Shown here piece by piece: positions 53,773 through 63,241 of a stretch of DNA of 64,000 bases. The stretch covers positions 248,001-312,000 of the forward strand of contig JABFGJ010000003.1 in NCBI GenBank assembly GCA_013112545.1, read 5' to 3'. The first letter of the stretch is position 1, and the number at the start of each line of letters is the position of its first letter. Origin of the DNA: Bacteroidota bacterium. GTDB taxonomy: Bacteria; Bacteroidota; Bacteroidia; Flavobacteriales_E; Vicingaceae. The notes under the pieces are model-generated. The model ran no database searches and was not told the DNA's origin. It saw only the letters and a program-made list of their open reading frames with translations. Position numbers and translations under genes: made by a program.

Positions 53773-56700
53773 ATGTTTAGAAATATCATAAAACGGCCAG
53801 TTTTTGCCATCGTAATTTCGATTGTTATCGTTTTTATAGGCTTATTGGCTATCAGACAATTACCAACATCACAGTTTCCTGAAATTGCTCCTACTACCGT
53901 AAATGTTTTTATTGCTTATCCAGGTGCAAGTGCAGATGTATTAGTCAAGTCAACCTTAACGACATTAGAAAACTCCATCAATGGAGTACAGGATATGCGT
54001 TATATGACTACCGATGCAACAAGTGCAGGTGAAGCAACTTTAAGTATCATCTTCGAACCAGGAACAGATCCAAATCAAGCGGTTATTCGTGTAAAAACGA
54101 GGGTTGACCAAGTGATGCCTCTTTTGCCAGATTTGGTTCAGCGTGAAGGGGTTATAATAACTCCAATGCGACCAAGTATGTTGATGAAAATCAATTTGTA
54201 TAGCAAAGACAAAAACACAGATGAGAAGTTCTTATACAACTATGCTTACACGAAAATGATTCCAGAGATTCAGCGAATTAAAGGTATAGCAAGGGCTCAA
54301 ATTTTGGGGAGTAGAAAATTTGCTATGCGGGTTTGGCTAAATCCTGAGCGAATGAGAGCGTATAGCATTTCGGTTGAAGAGGTTATGGAAGCTTTGGCCG
54401 AACAAAGTATAGTTGGAAGACCAGGGCGTTTAGGACGAAGTTCAGGGATTCAAGCCCAATCGCTTGAATACGTGTTGACTTATAAAGGAAGATATAACAA
54501 AGCAGAAGAGTATGAAGACATTATTGTTAGAGCAAACTCTGAAGGGGAAAGCATACATCTAAGAGATATAGCAGAAGTTAAATTGGGTAGCGAATTCTTT
54601 GATATATATTCCAATTTAGATGGGAATCCTTCAACAGCCATTGTCTTAAAGCAAACTTATGGCAGTAACGCTAGTGAAGTGATAGATAATGTTAAAAAGA
54701 CTTTGGAAGAAATGAAAATGGATTTCCCGGAGGGCATGGATTATAAATACAGCTATGATGTTTCTAAGTTTCTTGATGCATCTATAGAGCAAGTAATTCA
54801 TACGCTTCGTGATGCATTTCTTTTGGTTGCTTTAGTTGTGTTTTTATTCTTAGGCGATTGGCGTTCAACCTTAATTCCCATTTTAGCTGTTCCAGTTTCA
54901 TTAATCGGTGCTTTTTTTGTAATTCAGTTATTTGGATTTTCCATCAATTTAATTACACTTTTTGCATTGGTGTTAGCCATTGGAATTGTGGTAGATGATG
55001 CCATTGTTGTAGTTGAAGCTGTGCATGCTAAAATGGAAGAAAAAAACATGTCTCCATATAATGCAGTTCGGGAAGTAATGAGTGAAATTTCTGGAGCAAT
55101 TATCGCCATTACATTGGTGATGGTTTCTGTATTTGTTCCTATAGCTTTTATGAGTGGTCCTGTTGGAACTTTTTATCGTCAATTTTCGATTACGATGGCA
55201 AGTTCTATCATTATTTCTGCACTTATTGCTTTAACATTAACACCAGTACTTTGCGCAATGATTTTGAAAAATAATCATGGAAAAGAGCGTAAAAAAACGC
55301 CTATAAATCGATTTATGGACTGGTTTAATCGCGGGTTTGAGAAATTGACTGGAAGCTATATCGGCTTATTGAATAAAATTGTAAATCGAAAAGTCATCAC
55401 TTTTGGTATTCTAATCGTTTTTGGTTTTGGAATAGCTGGAGTTAACAAAATCTTATCTGCCGGCTTTGTTCCAGGTGAAGATCAGGGAACTATTTACGCA
55501 ATTATACAAACCCCTCCAGGATCAACTTTAGAAAGCACGAATCAAGTAGCAGAGCAATTACAAAAGATTTGTGAAGAATTGCCAAGTGTTGAATCAGTGG
55601 CATCATTTGCAGGTTATGAAATTATGACCGAAGGTAGGGGCTCAAATGCCGGAACCTGTTTGATTAACCTAAAACCGTGGTCGGAGAGAACGCAGACGGT
55701 GAAAGAGGTGATGGAAGAACTTGAAGAAAAATCGAAAAATATAGGAGCGATTATTGAGTATTTTGAACCGCCAGCAGTACCTGGTTTTGGTTCATCTGGT
55801 GGGTTTTCGCTAAGAATGTTAGATAAAACAGCAAGTACTGATTATCAGGAATTCGACCAGATAAATAAAGACTTTATGGAGGCTTTAAAAGAGCGAAAAG
55901 AACTTGCTGGTTTGTTTACTTTTTTTGCAGCTAATTATCCTCAATATGAATTGGAAATCGACAACAAAGCAGCCATGCAAAAGGGAGTTTCTATTGGGAA
56001 AGCCATGGAAAACCTAAATATATTAATAGGAAGTACTTATGAACAAGGCTTTATTAAGTTTGGTCGATTTTTCAAGGTTTATGTACAATCGGCACCAGAA
56101 TTTAGAAGACTACCTTCTGATATATTAAAGTTATTTGTTAAAAATGAAGAGGGTGAAATGGTTCCTTATTCAGCTTTTATGACGCTTAAAAAAACGCAAG
56201 GGCCTAATGAAATTACTCGATTCAATATGTACAATTCTGCTTCTATACGAGGGCTTCCTGCTAAAGGCTATACTTCTGCAGATGCTATTCAAGCCATTCG
56301 GGAGGTGGCAAAAGAAAAATTGCCTAGAGGTTATGATATCGCATGGGAAGGACTTTCGTACGATGAATCTCAGCGTGGCAATGAAGCCTTATATATCTTT
56401 TTAATTGTATTGTTTTTTGTCTATTTAGTACTTGCGGCACAATATGAGAGTTTTGTGTTGCCGATGGCAGTTATTTTATCATTACCAGTTGGTGTTTTTG
56501 GATCATTCTTAATCTTAAAGTTGATGGGCTTAGCAAACGATGTTTATGCTCAGGTAGGTTTAATTATGCTAGTAGGTTTACTTGGTAAAAATGCTGTTCT
56601 TATTGTTGAGTTTGCGGTACAAAAAAGACAACAAGGAATGTCTGTTTTTGATGCAGCAATTGAAGGTGCTCGAGTACGTTTTAGACCAATTTTGATGACT

Positions 56701-57003
56701 TCATTTGCTTTTATTGCAGGACTTATTCCATTAGTATTAGCAACTGGAGCTGGTGCAATTGGAAATAGAACCATTGGTGGTTCAGCATTAGGAGGAATGT
56801 TATTTGGAACTGTTTTAGGAGTTGTTGTTGTTCCTGGCTTGTATTTTATTTTTGGAACAATTGCTGAGAAACGTAAATTAATAAAAGATCAAGATGAAAG
56901 TTCGCTAAGTGAAGCTTATGTTACTTCTAGCAATGAGTCAGCAACAACCCTAAGAAAAGCTAAAATTTTAATAAAGCTATTAAAAAGAAAATTGGGTAAA
57001 TGA
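53773..57003 (+). CDS. RND efflux pump, inner-membrane subunit (HAE-1 type)
   Basis: This 1076-aa AcrB-like proton antiporter has twelve transmembrane helices and two large periplasmic loops. It begins MFRNIIKRPVFAIVISI. Helix 4 carries GIVVDDAIVVVEAV (the proton-relay aspartates), and the late helix motif GLLGKNAVLIVEFAV has the expected lysine. Length and layout match hydrophobe/amphiphile exporters, not heavy-metal pumps. It overlaps the next gene by 4 bases, an indication of coupled translation. Confidence 0.95.
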   Translation: MFRNIIKRPVFAIVISIVIVFIGLLAIRQLPTSQFPEIAPTTVNVFIAYPGASADVLVKSTLTTLENSINGVQDMRYMTTDATSAGEATLSIIFEPGTDPNQAVIRVKTRVDQVMPLLPDLVQREGVIITPMRPSMLMKINLYSKDKNTDEKFLYNYAYTKMIPEIQRIKGIARAQILGSRKFAMRVWLNPERMRAYSISVEEVMEALAEQSIVGRPGRLGRSSGIQAQSLEYVLTYKGRYNKAEEYEDIIVRANSEGESIHLRDIAEVKLGSEFFDIYSNLDGNPSTAIVLKQTYGSNASEVIDNVKKTLEEMKMDFPEGMDYKYSYDVSKFLDASIEQVIHTLRDAFLLVALVVFLFLGDWRSTLIPILAVPVSLIGAFFVIQLFGFSINLITLFALVLAIGIVVDDAIVVVEAVHAKMEEKNMSPYNAVREVMSEISGAIIAITLVMVSVFVPIAFMSGPVGTFYRQFSITMASSIIISALIALTLTPVLCAMILKNNHGKERKKTPINRFMDWFNRGFEKLTGSYIGLLNKIVNRKVITFGILIVFGFGIAGVNKILSAGFVPGEDQGTIYAIIQTPPGSTLESTNQVAEQLQKICEELPSVESVASFAGYEIMTEGRGSNAGTCLINLKPWSERTQTVKEVMEELEEKSKNIGAIIEYFEPPAVPGFGSSGGFSLRMLDKTASTDYQEFDQINKDFMEALKERKELAGLFTFFAANYPQYELEIDNKAAMQKGVSIGKAMENLNILIGSTYEQGFIKFGRFFKVYVQSAPEFRRLPSDILKLFVKNEEGEMVPYSAFMTLKKTQGPNEITRFNMYNSASIRGLPAKGYTSADAIQAIREVAKEKLPRGYDIAWEGLSYDESQRGNEALYIFLIVLFFVYLVLAAQYESFVLPMAVILSLPVGVFGSFLILKLMGLANDVYAQVGLIMLVGLLGKNAVLIVEFAVQKRQQGMSVFDAAIEGARVRFRPILMTSFAFIAGLIPLVLATGAGAIGNRTIGGSALGGMLFGTVLGVVVVPGLYFIFGTIAEKRKLIKDQDESSLSEAYVTSSNESATTLRKAKILIKLLKRKLGK

Positions 57004-58457
57004 TAATTCTAAAGTTAAAAGAGATGTTTAAAAACAATATATATAATACGGTTTTGCTTTGCAGTTTTGCACTATTTGCTACAGCATGTAGTACTCCTGT
57101 ATTGGTACAGCAAAATAAGGGGCAAACAATACCAGATACTTTTCATAATTCAAGCGACTCAAACACGGTAGCAAGTTTAAAATGGAATTCCTATTTTAAT
57201 GACCCCAACCTGCTTGTATTAATAGATTCTGCTTTGCATAATAATCAAGAGTTCAACATTACGATGCTTGAAATCCAAATTGCAAAGAATGAAGTGCGAG
57301 CCAAAAAAGGGGAATATCTTCCATCAATTGGTTTAAAAGCAAGCGCGGGAGTTGAAAAAACGGCGAGATACACTCCTTTTGGTGCAAATGAAGCAACTAC
57401 CGAAATTGAACCGGGTAGAGAAATGCCAGAGCCAGTACCTGATTTTATGATTGGAGCAGTAGCTTCTTGGGAAGTTGATATTTGGCATAGATTGAGAAAT
57501 GCTAAAAAATCTGCAGTTATGGAATATTTGGCTAGTGTTGAAGGAAAAAACTTCATGCAAACCAACTTAGTCGCAGAAATAGCAAGTTCTTATTATGAAC
57601 TGTTGGCTCAAGACAATCAATTGGCGATTGTAAAGCAAAACATAGCTATCCAAAAAAATGCACTTAATATAGTTGAACAACAGAAGAATGCAGCTATCGT
57701 AACGGAATTAGCGGTGCAAAAATTTCAAGCTGAAGTGTTGAAAAACAGGAGCAGACAGTTTTACATTGAACAGCAAATTATAGAACTAGAAAATAAAATC
57801 AATTTTCTAGTGGGTCGTTTTCCGCAAACGATAAAAAGAAGTTCTATTCCATTATTGGATTTGCCAATTGATAGTATTTCTGTTGGAATACCTTCTCAAA
57901 TGCTAGCCAACAGACCTGATATTAAACAAGCTGAATTGGAATTAGAAGCTGCGAAATTAGATGTAAAAGTTGCTAGGGCTCGGTTTTATCCAAGCTTAGG
58001 AATCTCATCAAGTATTGGACTTCAGGCATTTGATCCTAGTTATTTAGCTAAAACCCCTGAATCATTACTCTATTCTTTGGCTGGAGATTTAATTTCTCCA
58101 TTGGTGAATCGAAATGCCATCAAAGCTGCATATAGTAGTGCTAATGTCAAACAAATTCAAGCTTTGTATGAGTATGAAAAAACGGTATTGAGTGCATACT
58201 TAGAAGTGGTTAACAACCTGTCTAAAATCAAAAATTTAAATAAAAGTTTTGATTTAAAGAATCAAGAGGTTCAAACCTTAAATAAATCAATTCGTGTTTC
58301 AACAGATTTGTTTAAATCGGCTAGAGCTGATTATATGGAAGTATTAATGACCCAAAGAGATGCGCTAGAATCTACTGTTGAATTGATTGAGACCAAAATG
58401 CAACAAATGAACACTAGAGTTATGATGTATAAAGCTCTTGGAGGAGGTTGGAATTAA
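57000..58457 (+). CDS. TolC/NodT-family outer-membrane factor, lipoprotein
   Basis: This 485-aa protein has a lipobox (LFATAC, Cys near 30), two outer-membrane-factor repeats with long helices (LNIVEQQKNAAIVTELAVQ; QTLNKSIRVSTDLFKSARADY) and NRPDIKQAELELEAA, a NodT hallmark. It would form the trimeric exit channel for the preceding RND pump. It overlaps that gene by 4 bases and is followed by a strong terminator, so the operon ends here. Confidence 0.94.
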   Translation: MIILKLKEMFKNNIYNTVLLCSFALFATACSTPVLVQQNKGQTIPDTFHNSSDSNTVASLKWNSYFNDPNLLVLIDSALHNNQEFNITMLEIQIAKNEVRAKKGEYLPSIGLKASAGVEKTARYTPFGANEATTEIEPGREMPEPVPDFMIGAVASWEVDIWHRLRNAKKSAVMEYLASVEGKNFMQTNLVAEIASSYYELLAQDNQLAIVKQNIAIQKNALNIVEQQKNAAIVTELAVQKFQAEVLKNRSRQFYIEQQIIELENKINFLVGRFPQTIKRSSIPLLDLPIDSISVGIPSQMLANRPDIKQAELELEAAKLDVKVARARFYPSLGISSSIGLQAFDPSYLAKTPESLLYSLAGDLISPLVNRNAIKAAYSSANVKQIQALYEYEKTVLSAYLEVVNNLSKIKNLNKSFDLKNQEVQTLNKSIRVSTDLFKSARADYMEVLMTQRDALESTVELIETKMQQMNTRVMMYKALGGGWN

Positions 58458-58480
58458 ATATAAAGATGTTTTATGTTGGG

Positions 58481-58520
58481 GAAGCCCATGCTATTTATTT
58501 ATAGTGTGGGTTTCTTTTTT
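58481..58520 (+). terminator. Terminator of the RND efflux operon
   Basis: A 14-pair stem with three G-U pairs (58481-58494 with 58501-58514), a 6-base loop and a T-tract (58515-58520) lies 23 bases after the outer-membrane-factor stop. Confidence 0.82.
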
Positions 58521-58588
58521 GGAAAATCTGTAAATTTATAATTGATGCAACCATTTAGGATTTAATACATCTTACACTTAAATATTAT

Positions 58589-59860
58589 ATGAAGAAATTA
58601 CTATATACTTTAATTGCGTTAACACTCGTTCAAGTGAGTGTTGCTCAAAACACTAAGAAACGAGTATTATTTATTGGGAACAGCTATACCAACGCAAACA
58701 ATTTACCTCAATTAATTGCAAGTGTTGCTTCTTCTAACGGGGACACTTTATTTTACGATAGCAATACTCCAGGTGGTTATACATTTGAACTCCATTCGCG
58801 AAACTCGACAACCCTTAATAAAATTGCTCAAGCTAATTGGGATTTTGTGGTCTTACAAGAGCAAAGTCAATTGCCATCTTTTCCTAATAGTCAGGTGCAA
58901 ACTTCGGTTTTTCCTTTTGCTAAAAAATTAGATAGTTCAATCAATGTGGCTAATTCCTGCACCGAAACTATGTTTTACATGACCTGGGGAAGAAAAAATG
59001 GAGATGCTAACAATTGCCCATTTTTCACACCTTTGTGTACCTATGAGGGAATGGATAGTATGCTGTATTTAAGGTATAGTCAAATGGCGAACATGAATGC
59101 CGCTGTTTTATCACCAGTTGGAGCGCTTTGGAGGTACATTCGAAACAACCACCCAGCTATTAATTTATATAGTGCCGATGAAAGCCATCCTTCATTAGCT
59201 GGTTCTTATGCTGCTGCTTGCAGTTTTTATGCTGCTATTTTTAGAAAAAGCCCTATGAACATTAGTTTTAATTCAACTTTAAATAGCGCTGATGCCGCAC
59301 TTATAAAAGCAGCTGCAAAAGCCGTTGTTTACGACAGTTTAATGAAATGGAATATTGGTCGTTTCGATAATAAAGCAAGCTTTTCGAGCAATCAAAATCA
59401 GAGCCAAGTCAGTTTTCAAGCAAACAGTCCTTTTATGCCCAACCACGCTTGGGATTTTGGTGATGGAACAACTGACATAGTTGAAAACCCATCGCACAAT
59501 TATACTAGTAATGGAACTTATACCGTTACACACACTGTAGTGAATTGCGGTCAAACCTTTGTTGATACCAAATCAATTACAGTTATTTCTATAGGACTAG
59601 AAGAAAAAAATAGAGAACAGCAATTCAAGTTTTATCCAAATCCAGTTCAAGACCAATTAAAGGTTGAATTTTCTGAAGAAGCAGTAAATCGAGTTAAAAT
59701 CTACACGATTAATGGCCAAGTAAAGTTAAATAACACTTATGGTAAAGGTTTGCAAACAATAAATTTAACCGATTTTGATTCAGGCATCTATTTTATAGAA
59801 TTTCAAACAGAGTCAGGACATTTAATTCGGAAGAAATTGATAAAAGTAGGGAAGGACTAA
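58589..59860 (+). CDS. Type IX-secreted protein: SGNH-like hydrolase, PKD domain, sorting domain
   Basis: This 423-aa protein has a signal peptide (ending QVSVAQ, about residue 19). An SGNH/GDSL-like domain (about 24-250) carries VLFIGNSYTNANNLP (nucleophile Ser in GNSYT instead of GDS) and SADESHPSLAGSYAAA (Asp/His pair). A PKD domain (NHAWDFGDGTTDI, about 288-330) follows, and the type IX sorting domain (FKFYPNPVQDQLKVEF to the end, last 75 residues) finishes it. It should be exported and attached outside the cell, where it may cut esters of glycans or lipids. PorQ at 26.4 kb belongs to the same export system. Confidence 0.88.
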   Translation: MKKLLYTLIALTLVQVSVAQNTKKRVLFIGNSYTNANNLPQLIASVASSNGDTLFYDSNTPGGYTFELHSRNSTTLNKIAQANWDFVVLQEQSQLPSFPNSQVQTSVFPFAKKLDSSINVANSCTETMFYMTWGRKNGDANNCPFFTPLCTYEGMDSMLYLRYSQMANMNAAVLSPVGALWRYIRNNHPAINLYSADESHPSLAGSYAAACSFYAAIFRKSPMNISFNSTLNSADAALIKAAAKAVVYDSLMKWNIGRFDNKASFSSNQNQSQVSFQANSPFMPNHAWDFGDGTTDIVENPSHNYTSNGTYTVTHTVVNCGQTFVDTKSITVISIGLEEKNREQQFKFYPNPVQDQLKVEFSEEAVNRVKIYTINGQVKLNNTYGKGLQTINLTDFDSGIYFIEFQTESGHLIRKKLIKVGKD

Positions 59861-59902
59861 CCCTATAAAATCAAGAAACTAAAGTTTTTCTTTAAGCGAA
59901 TA

Positions 59903-59945
59903 AAAAAGACCTCAATCTTGCTTTTCAACAAGTCTGAGGTCTTTT
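59903..59945. terminator. Bidirectional terminator
   Basis: AAAAGACCTCAATCTTG pairs with CAAGTCTGAGGTCTTTT (two mismatches) around an 8-base loop, with A- and T-runs outside. It separates the convergent secreted-protein and arsM genes. Confidence 0.82.
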
Positions 59946-59984
59946 ACATTATTCAAGGATGTTGATTCACAATTAAACCAACAA

Positions 59985-60872
59985 TTAGCAGCAACCACTA
60001 GCTGGAGCGCAAGTATTTTCGCTAGAAATATCAGACAGTTTTACTTTTGGTTTCTCAGGGTTGATTCCTTTTTTCTCAGCATAAACTGTGATGCTGAAAA
60101 TACCTGTAGTTCCTTTATTGAAAGTTATCACTTCCTCCGGAGAGAGGTATTTGCTGAGGATGTCATCTGGAATTGTAATCGGTTTTTCTTTTTGAACTTG
60201 AATGTTCTGGAAACCCTCATCAATTAAAAATTGCAGGTATTCAGATTTTTGAATAGCTCCTGCCACACAGCCTGCATACATTTCAGCATCTTCTTTTAAT
60301 GCTTCTGGAAGCTTGCCAACAAGCACGATATCAGAAATACTAAAATGCCCATTGGGTTTTAAAACCCTGTGAATTTCTTGGATCACCTTTTGTTTATTTG
60401 GGACAAGGTTTAAAACACAATTACTGACAATTACATCGGCAACATCATTGCCAACTGGCATATCATCAATATCACCTGCTCTGAACTCAACATTATTAAA
60501 ACCTAATTTTTCAGCATTTGCACGAGCTTTCTCAATCATAATGGGTGTAAAATCTATGCCGATAACTTTTCCTTCGGCGCCAGTTTCATGTCGAGCCACA
60601 AAACAATCATTTCCTGCTCCCGATCCTAAATCAATTACAGTGTCTCCTTTTTTGATTTTAGCAAACTGCGTTGGCAATCCACAACCCAAACCCAAGTCAG
60701 CATCTTCTATATAACCTCCTGTTTCAGAATAATCATCCATCATGATGTTGTATATTTTGTTAGATGGGGTAGTTGCTCCACAACAAGAAGCTGCATTTTC
60801 TGCTTTTCCTTGTTTGGCAATTTTAGCATATCGCTCTTTTACTATGTCTTTTAATTCTTGTTCTTTATTCAT
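59985..60872 (-). CDS. arsM: Arsenite S-adenosylmethionine methyltransferase (ArsM)
   Basis: This 295-aa methyltransferase has SAM motif VIDLGSGAGNDCFVA (79-93) and the three cysteines that bind As(III) in the family: Cys64 in GLGCGLP, Cys152 in SNCVLNLVP and Cys202 in AGCVAGA. Extra cysteines lie near the N-terminus (Cys30, Cys31) and at the very end (CAPASGCC). It methylates arsenite to methylated species that are volatile or exported. It lies 32 bases after the arsR gene and is co-transcribed with it. A vicinal Cys pair ends both proteins, which may help arsenic hand-over (inference). Confidence 0.93.
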   Translation of the reverse strand: MNKEQELKDIVKERYAKIAKQGKAENAASCCGATTPSNKIYNIMMDDYSETGGYIEDADLGLGCGLPTQFAKIKKGDTVIDLGSGAGNDCFVARHETGAEGKVIGIDFTPIMIEKARANAEKLGFNNVEFRAGDIDDMPVGNDVADVIVSNCVLNLVPNKQKVIQEIHRVLKPNGHFSISDIVLVGKLPEALKEDAEMYAGCVAGAIQKSEYLQFLIDEGFQNIQVQKEKPITIPDDILSKYLSPEEVITFNKGTTGIFSITVYAEKKGINPEKPKVKLSDISSENTCAPASGCC

Positions 60873-60904
60873 CTTTTTGTGATTTTATTATTTATTCTTT
60901 TTGA

Positions 60905-61237
60905 TTAGCAACAATTTTTTTCTTTAGAAACATCTTGATTTAAAAACTGGAACATTACTTCTTTCATTTTAGTCCAATTTTCGAGGTCTATGCAGTAACA
61001 CACACTAGTTCCTTCTATGTTTCCTTTAATTAAACCCATGTTTTTTAATTCTTTAAGATGCTGAGAAATTGTAGGCTGAGCTAAGCCAATTTCGTTTACT
61101 AAGTCCCTGCAAACACAGGTGTTTATTCTAAATAAATGCTGTAAAATAGCTACCCTTGCAGGATGCCCTATAACTTTCGCGATTAATGAAATGTCGTTTT
61201 GTAAGTCGGAAAACATCTCCGTTTTGGTTAATCCCAT
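60905..61237 (-). CDS. arsR: ArsR-family arsenic-responsive repressor
   Basis: This 110-aa winged-helix repressor has HPARVAILQHL (dimer helix), a metal motif NTCVCRDLV (Cys41 and Cys43, start of the recognition region), the DNA-recognition helix QPTISQHLKELKNMGLI and a C-terminal KEKNCC. Binding of As(III) to the cysteines would release it from the operator just upstream. The operator overlaps the promoter at 61257-61268. Operon with arsM. Confidence 0.92.
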   Translation of the reverse strand: MGLTKTEMFSDLQNDISLIAKVIGHPARVAILQHLFRINTCVCRDLVNEIGLAQPTISQHLKELKNMGLIKGNIEGTSVCYCIDLENWTKMKEVMFQFLNQDVSKEKNCC

Positions 61238-61256
61238 ATTGATATCATTTATTCAT

Positions 61257-61268
61257 TGCAATATTACG
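61257..61268 (-). promoter_or_regulatory. ArsR operator overlapping the arsRM promoter
   Basis: The sequence centred on AATATT reads, on the minus strand, CGTAATATTGCA. It is an imperfect palindrome of the kind bound by ArsR dimers and includes TAATATTG, one mismatch from TAnnTTTG. It lies about 20 bases before the arsR ATG, a good position for steric repression. Confidence 0.5.
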
Positions 61269-61359
61269 ATTAATTTAATGTGATTTATAAAATTGAATTA
61301 ATTTTTTAAGCCATAAATTGAATTTCAAATTGTAATTTTCGACCATAAACATTTATGAT

Positions 61360-62289
61360 ATGCAAACATTTTCAATAGCCATACATGGTGGAGCAGGAAC
61401 TTTAGTAAAAGGAATGATGACTCAGGACTTAGAAACGGCTTATAAAAACGCGTTAAAATTAGCCTTAGATCAAGGGTATAAAGTTTTAGACCAAGGTGGT
61501 TCCGCTCTTGATGCTGTTGAAGCTTCGGTTAAAGAACTTGAAAATTCTCATTTGTTTAATGCGGGTAAGGGAAGTGTGTTTTCGGCAAATGAAACACATG
61601 AAATGGATGCGAGTATCATGGATGGTAAGAACCTTAAAGCTGGTGCTATATCTTTAATAAGTGGCATAAAAAACCCCGTTAGTTTAGCTCGTGATGTGAT
61701 GGAAAAAAGTGAGCATGTGTTTTTAGCTGGCGAAGGTGCTATGCAATTTGCCAAAGAGCTAGGTTACAAATTTGAAGAGGCCTCTTATTTTTATGATGAT
61801 TTGCGCCATCAACAATGGTTAGACATCAAAGACAGCAATCATTTTCAATTAGACCATTCGGCAAAAAAAGATTCAAAATTTGGAACAGTTGGCGCAGTTG
61901 CTTGTGATAAAGATGGAAACATTGCTGCTGCAACATCTACTGGAGGAATGACGAATAAAAAATGGGGACGAGTAGGAGATAGTCCAATGATAGGAGCTGG
62001 AAATTATGCCAATAATAAAACATGCGCCATAAGTTGTACAGGAAGTGGAGAATATTTTATTCGAGGGGTTGTGGCCTATGATGTGGCTTGTTTAATAGAA
62101 CATAAAAACATGTCATTAGCTGAAGCTTCAAGTGAAGTGATACACAAAAGAATTTTAGAACTTGGAGGAGATGGAGGTTTGATTGCAATTGATTCTCAAG
62201 GGAATATAGCCATGCCTTTTAATACGGAAGGAATGTATCGCGCTAAAAAATCTTCGAATGGAATGGAGGAAATTTCTATTTATAGTTAA
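61360..62289 (+). CDS. Isoaspartyl peptidase / plant-type asparaginase (IaaA)
   Basis: This 309-aa Ntn hydrolase self-cleaves before Thr176 in KFGTVGAVACDKDG, the family's nucleophile. IHGGAGTLVKG at the start (8-18) and STGGMTNKKWGRVGDSPMIGAG further on complete the active site. It hydrolyses beta-aspartyl dipeptides and asparagine. Next to cyanophycinase and cyanophycin synthetase it would cut the beta-Asp-Arg dipeptides released from cyanophycin. It overlaps the convergent cyanophycinase gene by 14 bases. Confidence 0.93.
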   Translation: MQTFSIAIHGGAGTLVKGMMTQDLETAYKNALKLALDQGYKVLDQGGSALDAVEASVKELENSHLFNAGKGSVFSANETHEMDASIMDGKNLKAGAISLISGIKNPVSLARDVMEKSEHVFLAGEGAMQFAKELGYKFEEASYFYDDLRHQQWLDIKDSNHFQLDHSAKKDSKFGTVGAVACDKDGNIAAATSTGGMTNKKWGRVGDSPMIGAGNYANNKTCAISCTGSGEYFIRGVVAYDVACLIEHKNMSLAEASSEVIHKRILELGGDGGLIAIDSQGNIAMPFNTEGMYRAKKSSNGMEEISIYS

Positions 62290-63142
62290 AAGGCTCTTCA
62301 AGGGGCAATACCTTTACCTTTTTCTTTTTAATGTTAAATCGATCTCCATTTGCAAGAATGTGGGCTCTCAAATGTGTTAATGACATCGGAGTTCCTTGCT
62401 TTAGTATCTTTTCGTTGTTATGCTTTAGCTTTCTGCCATCAAAAATAATGACCATGCCAGAACCAATTACTTCGGCTAAATTATCCTTAATAACTAAGCC
62501 AGTATCTTCTGCCAAACCAATGCCTATAATATGAGGAAACTTCGCCACTGCTTCAGCTAATCGTCCAAACCGCCCCCGTTGAATAAAATGGGTGTCGATG
62601 GTTAAGTGCTCTATTAAACCTAGGCCTTTATTCATAAATACAGCACCTTTAAAAAAGGATTCTTTTGCACTTCCTCCAGAAATCATTTCACTAGCCATGG
62701 CCATAGCTCCAGCACTAGTTCCAGCAATAACAAAATTTTCTTCGTTTTGATAGCGGTTCTTTAAAATCTCGTGAATTTTTGTGCCACCAATTCGCTTTAC
62801 TATTTTAGATTGATCACCGCCTGAAAACATGACACAATTAGCCTTTGATATTTGCTCAATGGCGTGTGCTGTTTCAGCGTCTTTTTTGGAGCGAATGTCT
62901 AAAACAATTACATTTTTACATCCAAGGGTGTCAAATGCATAGAGGTAATTCTCTCCAACCTCAACAGGGATAGAAGATGCAGAGGGGATAACTACTATGT
63001 TTGCTTCAATTCCGCCTGACTCCTTAACAACTCGGTGAAGAATTCCTTGGCCTATAAAATCCAGTTTATGCCTATCATTTTCTTCTATTCCCTTGTCTTC
63101 ATTTCCACCAATTGGTATAAGTGTTCCCTTCTTAAAATTCAT
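62276..63142 (-). CDS. cphB: Cyanophycinase
   Basis: This 288-aa serine peptidase of the S51 family begins GTLIPIGGNEDKG (6-18) and has VMFSGGDQSKIV (104-115) and the nucleophile Ser143 in AGTSAGAMAMA. THFIQRGRFGRL is also a family feature. It cleaves cyanophycin (multi-L-arginyl-poly-L-aspartate) to beta-Asp-Arg dipeptides. There is no signal peptide, so it degrades an internal reserve. It is divergent from cphA with 99 bases between. Confidence 0.95.
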   Translation of the reverse strand: MNFKKGTLIPIGGNEDKGIEENDRHKLDFIGQGILHRVVKESGGIEANIVVIPSASSIPVEVGENYLYAFDTLGCKNVIVLDIRSKKDAETAHAIEQISKANCVMFSGGDQSKIVKRIGGTKIHEILKNRYQNEENFVIAGTSAGAMAMASEMISGGSAKESFFKGAVFMNKGLGLIEHLTIDTHFIQRGRFGRLAEAVAKFPHIIGIGLAEDTGLVIKDNLAEVIGSGMVIIFDGRKLKHNNEKILKQGTPMSLTHLRAHILANGDRFNIKKKKVKVLPLEEPFNYK

Positions 63143-63187
63143 GTAATTGTGTTAACTCTTAATGAGCGGCAAAAATAAACCATTTTT

Positions 63188-63219
63188 TTTGCTGAATATG
63201 TATATATTTATAATCTTTC
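63188..63219 (+). promoter_or_regulatory. Promoter of cphA
   Basis: TTTG (63188-63191), a 19-base spacer and TAATCTTTC (63211-63219) fit the Bacteroidota promoter, one base out at the -7. It lies 22 bases before the cphA ATG. Confidence 0.5.
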
Positions 63220-63241
63220 ACCATAACAAAAAATAGCTCAA

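Noticed and set aside
53773-57003. Heavy-metal (CusA/CzcA) efflux function for the RND pump
   Set aside because: The adaptor has a His-rich stretch, but the pump has the HAE-1-like length and motifs and lacks clear metal-relay methionines. The substrate is left open.
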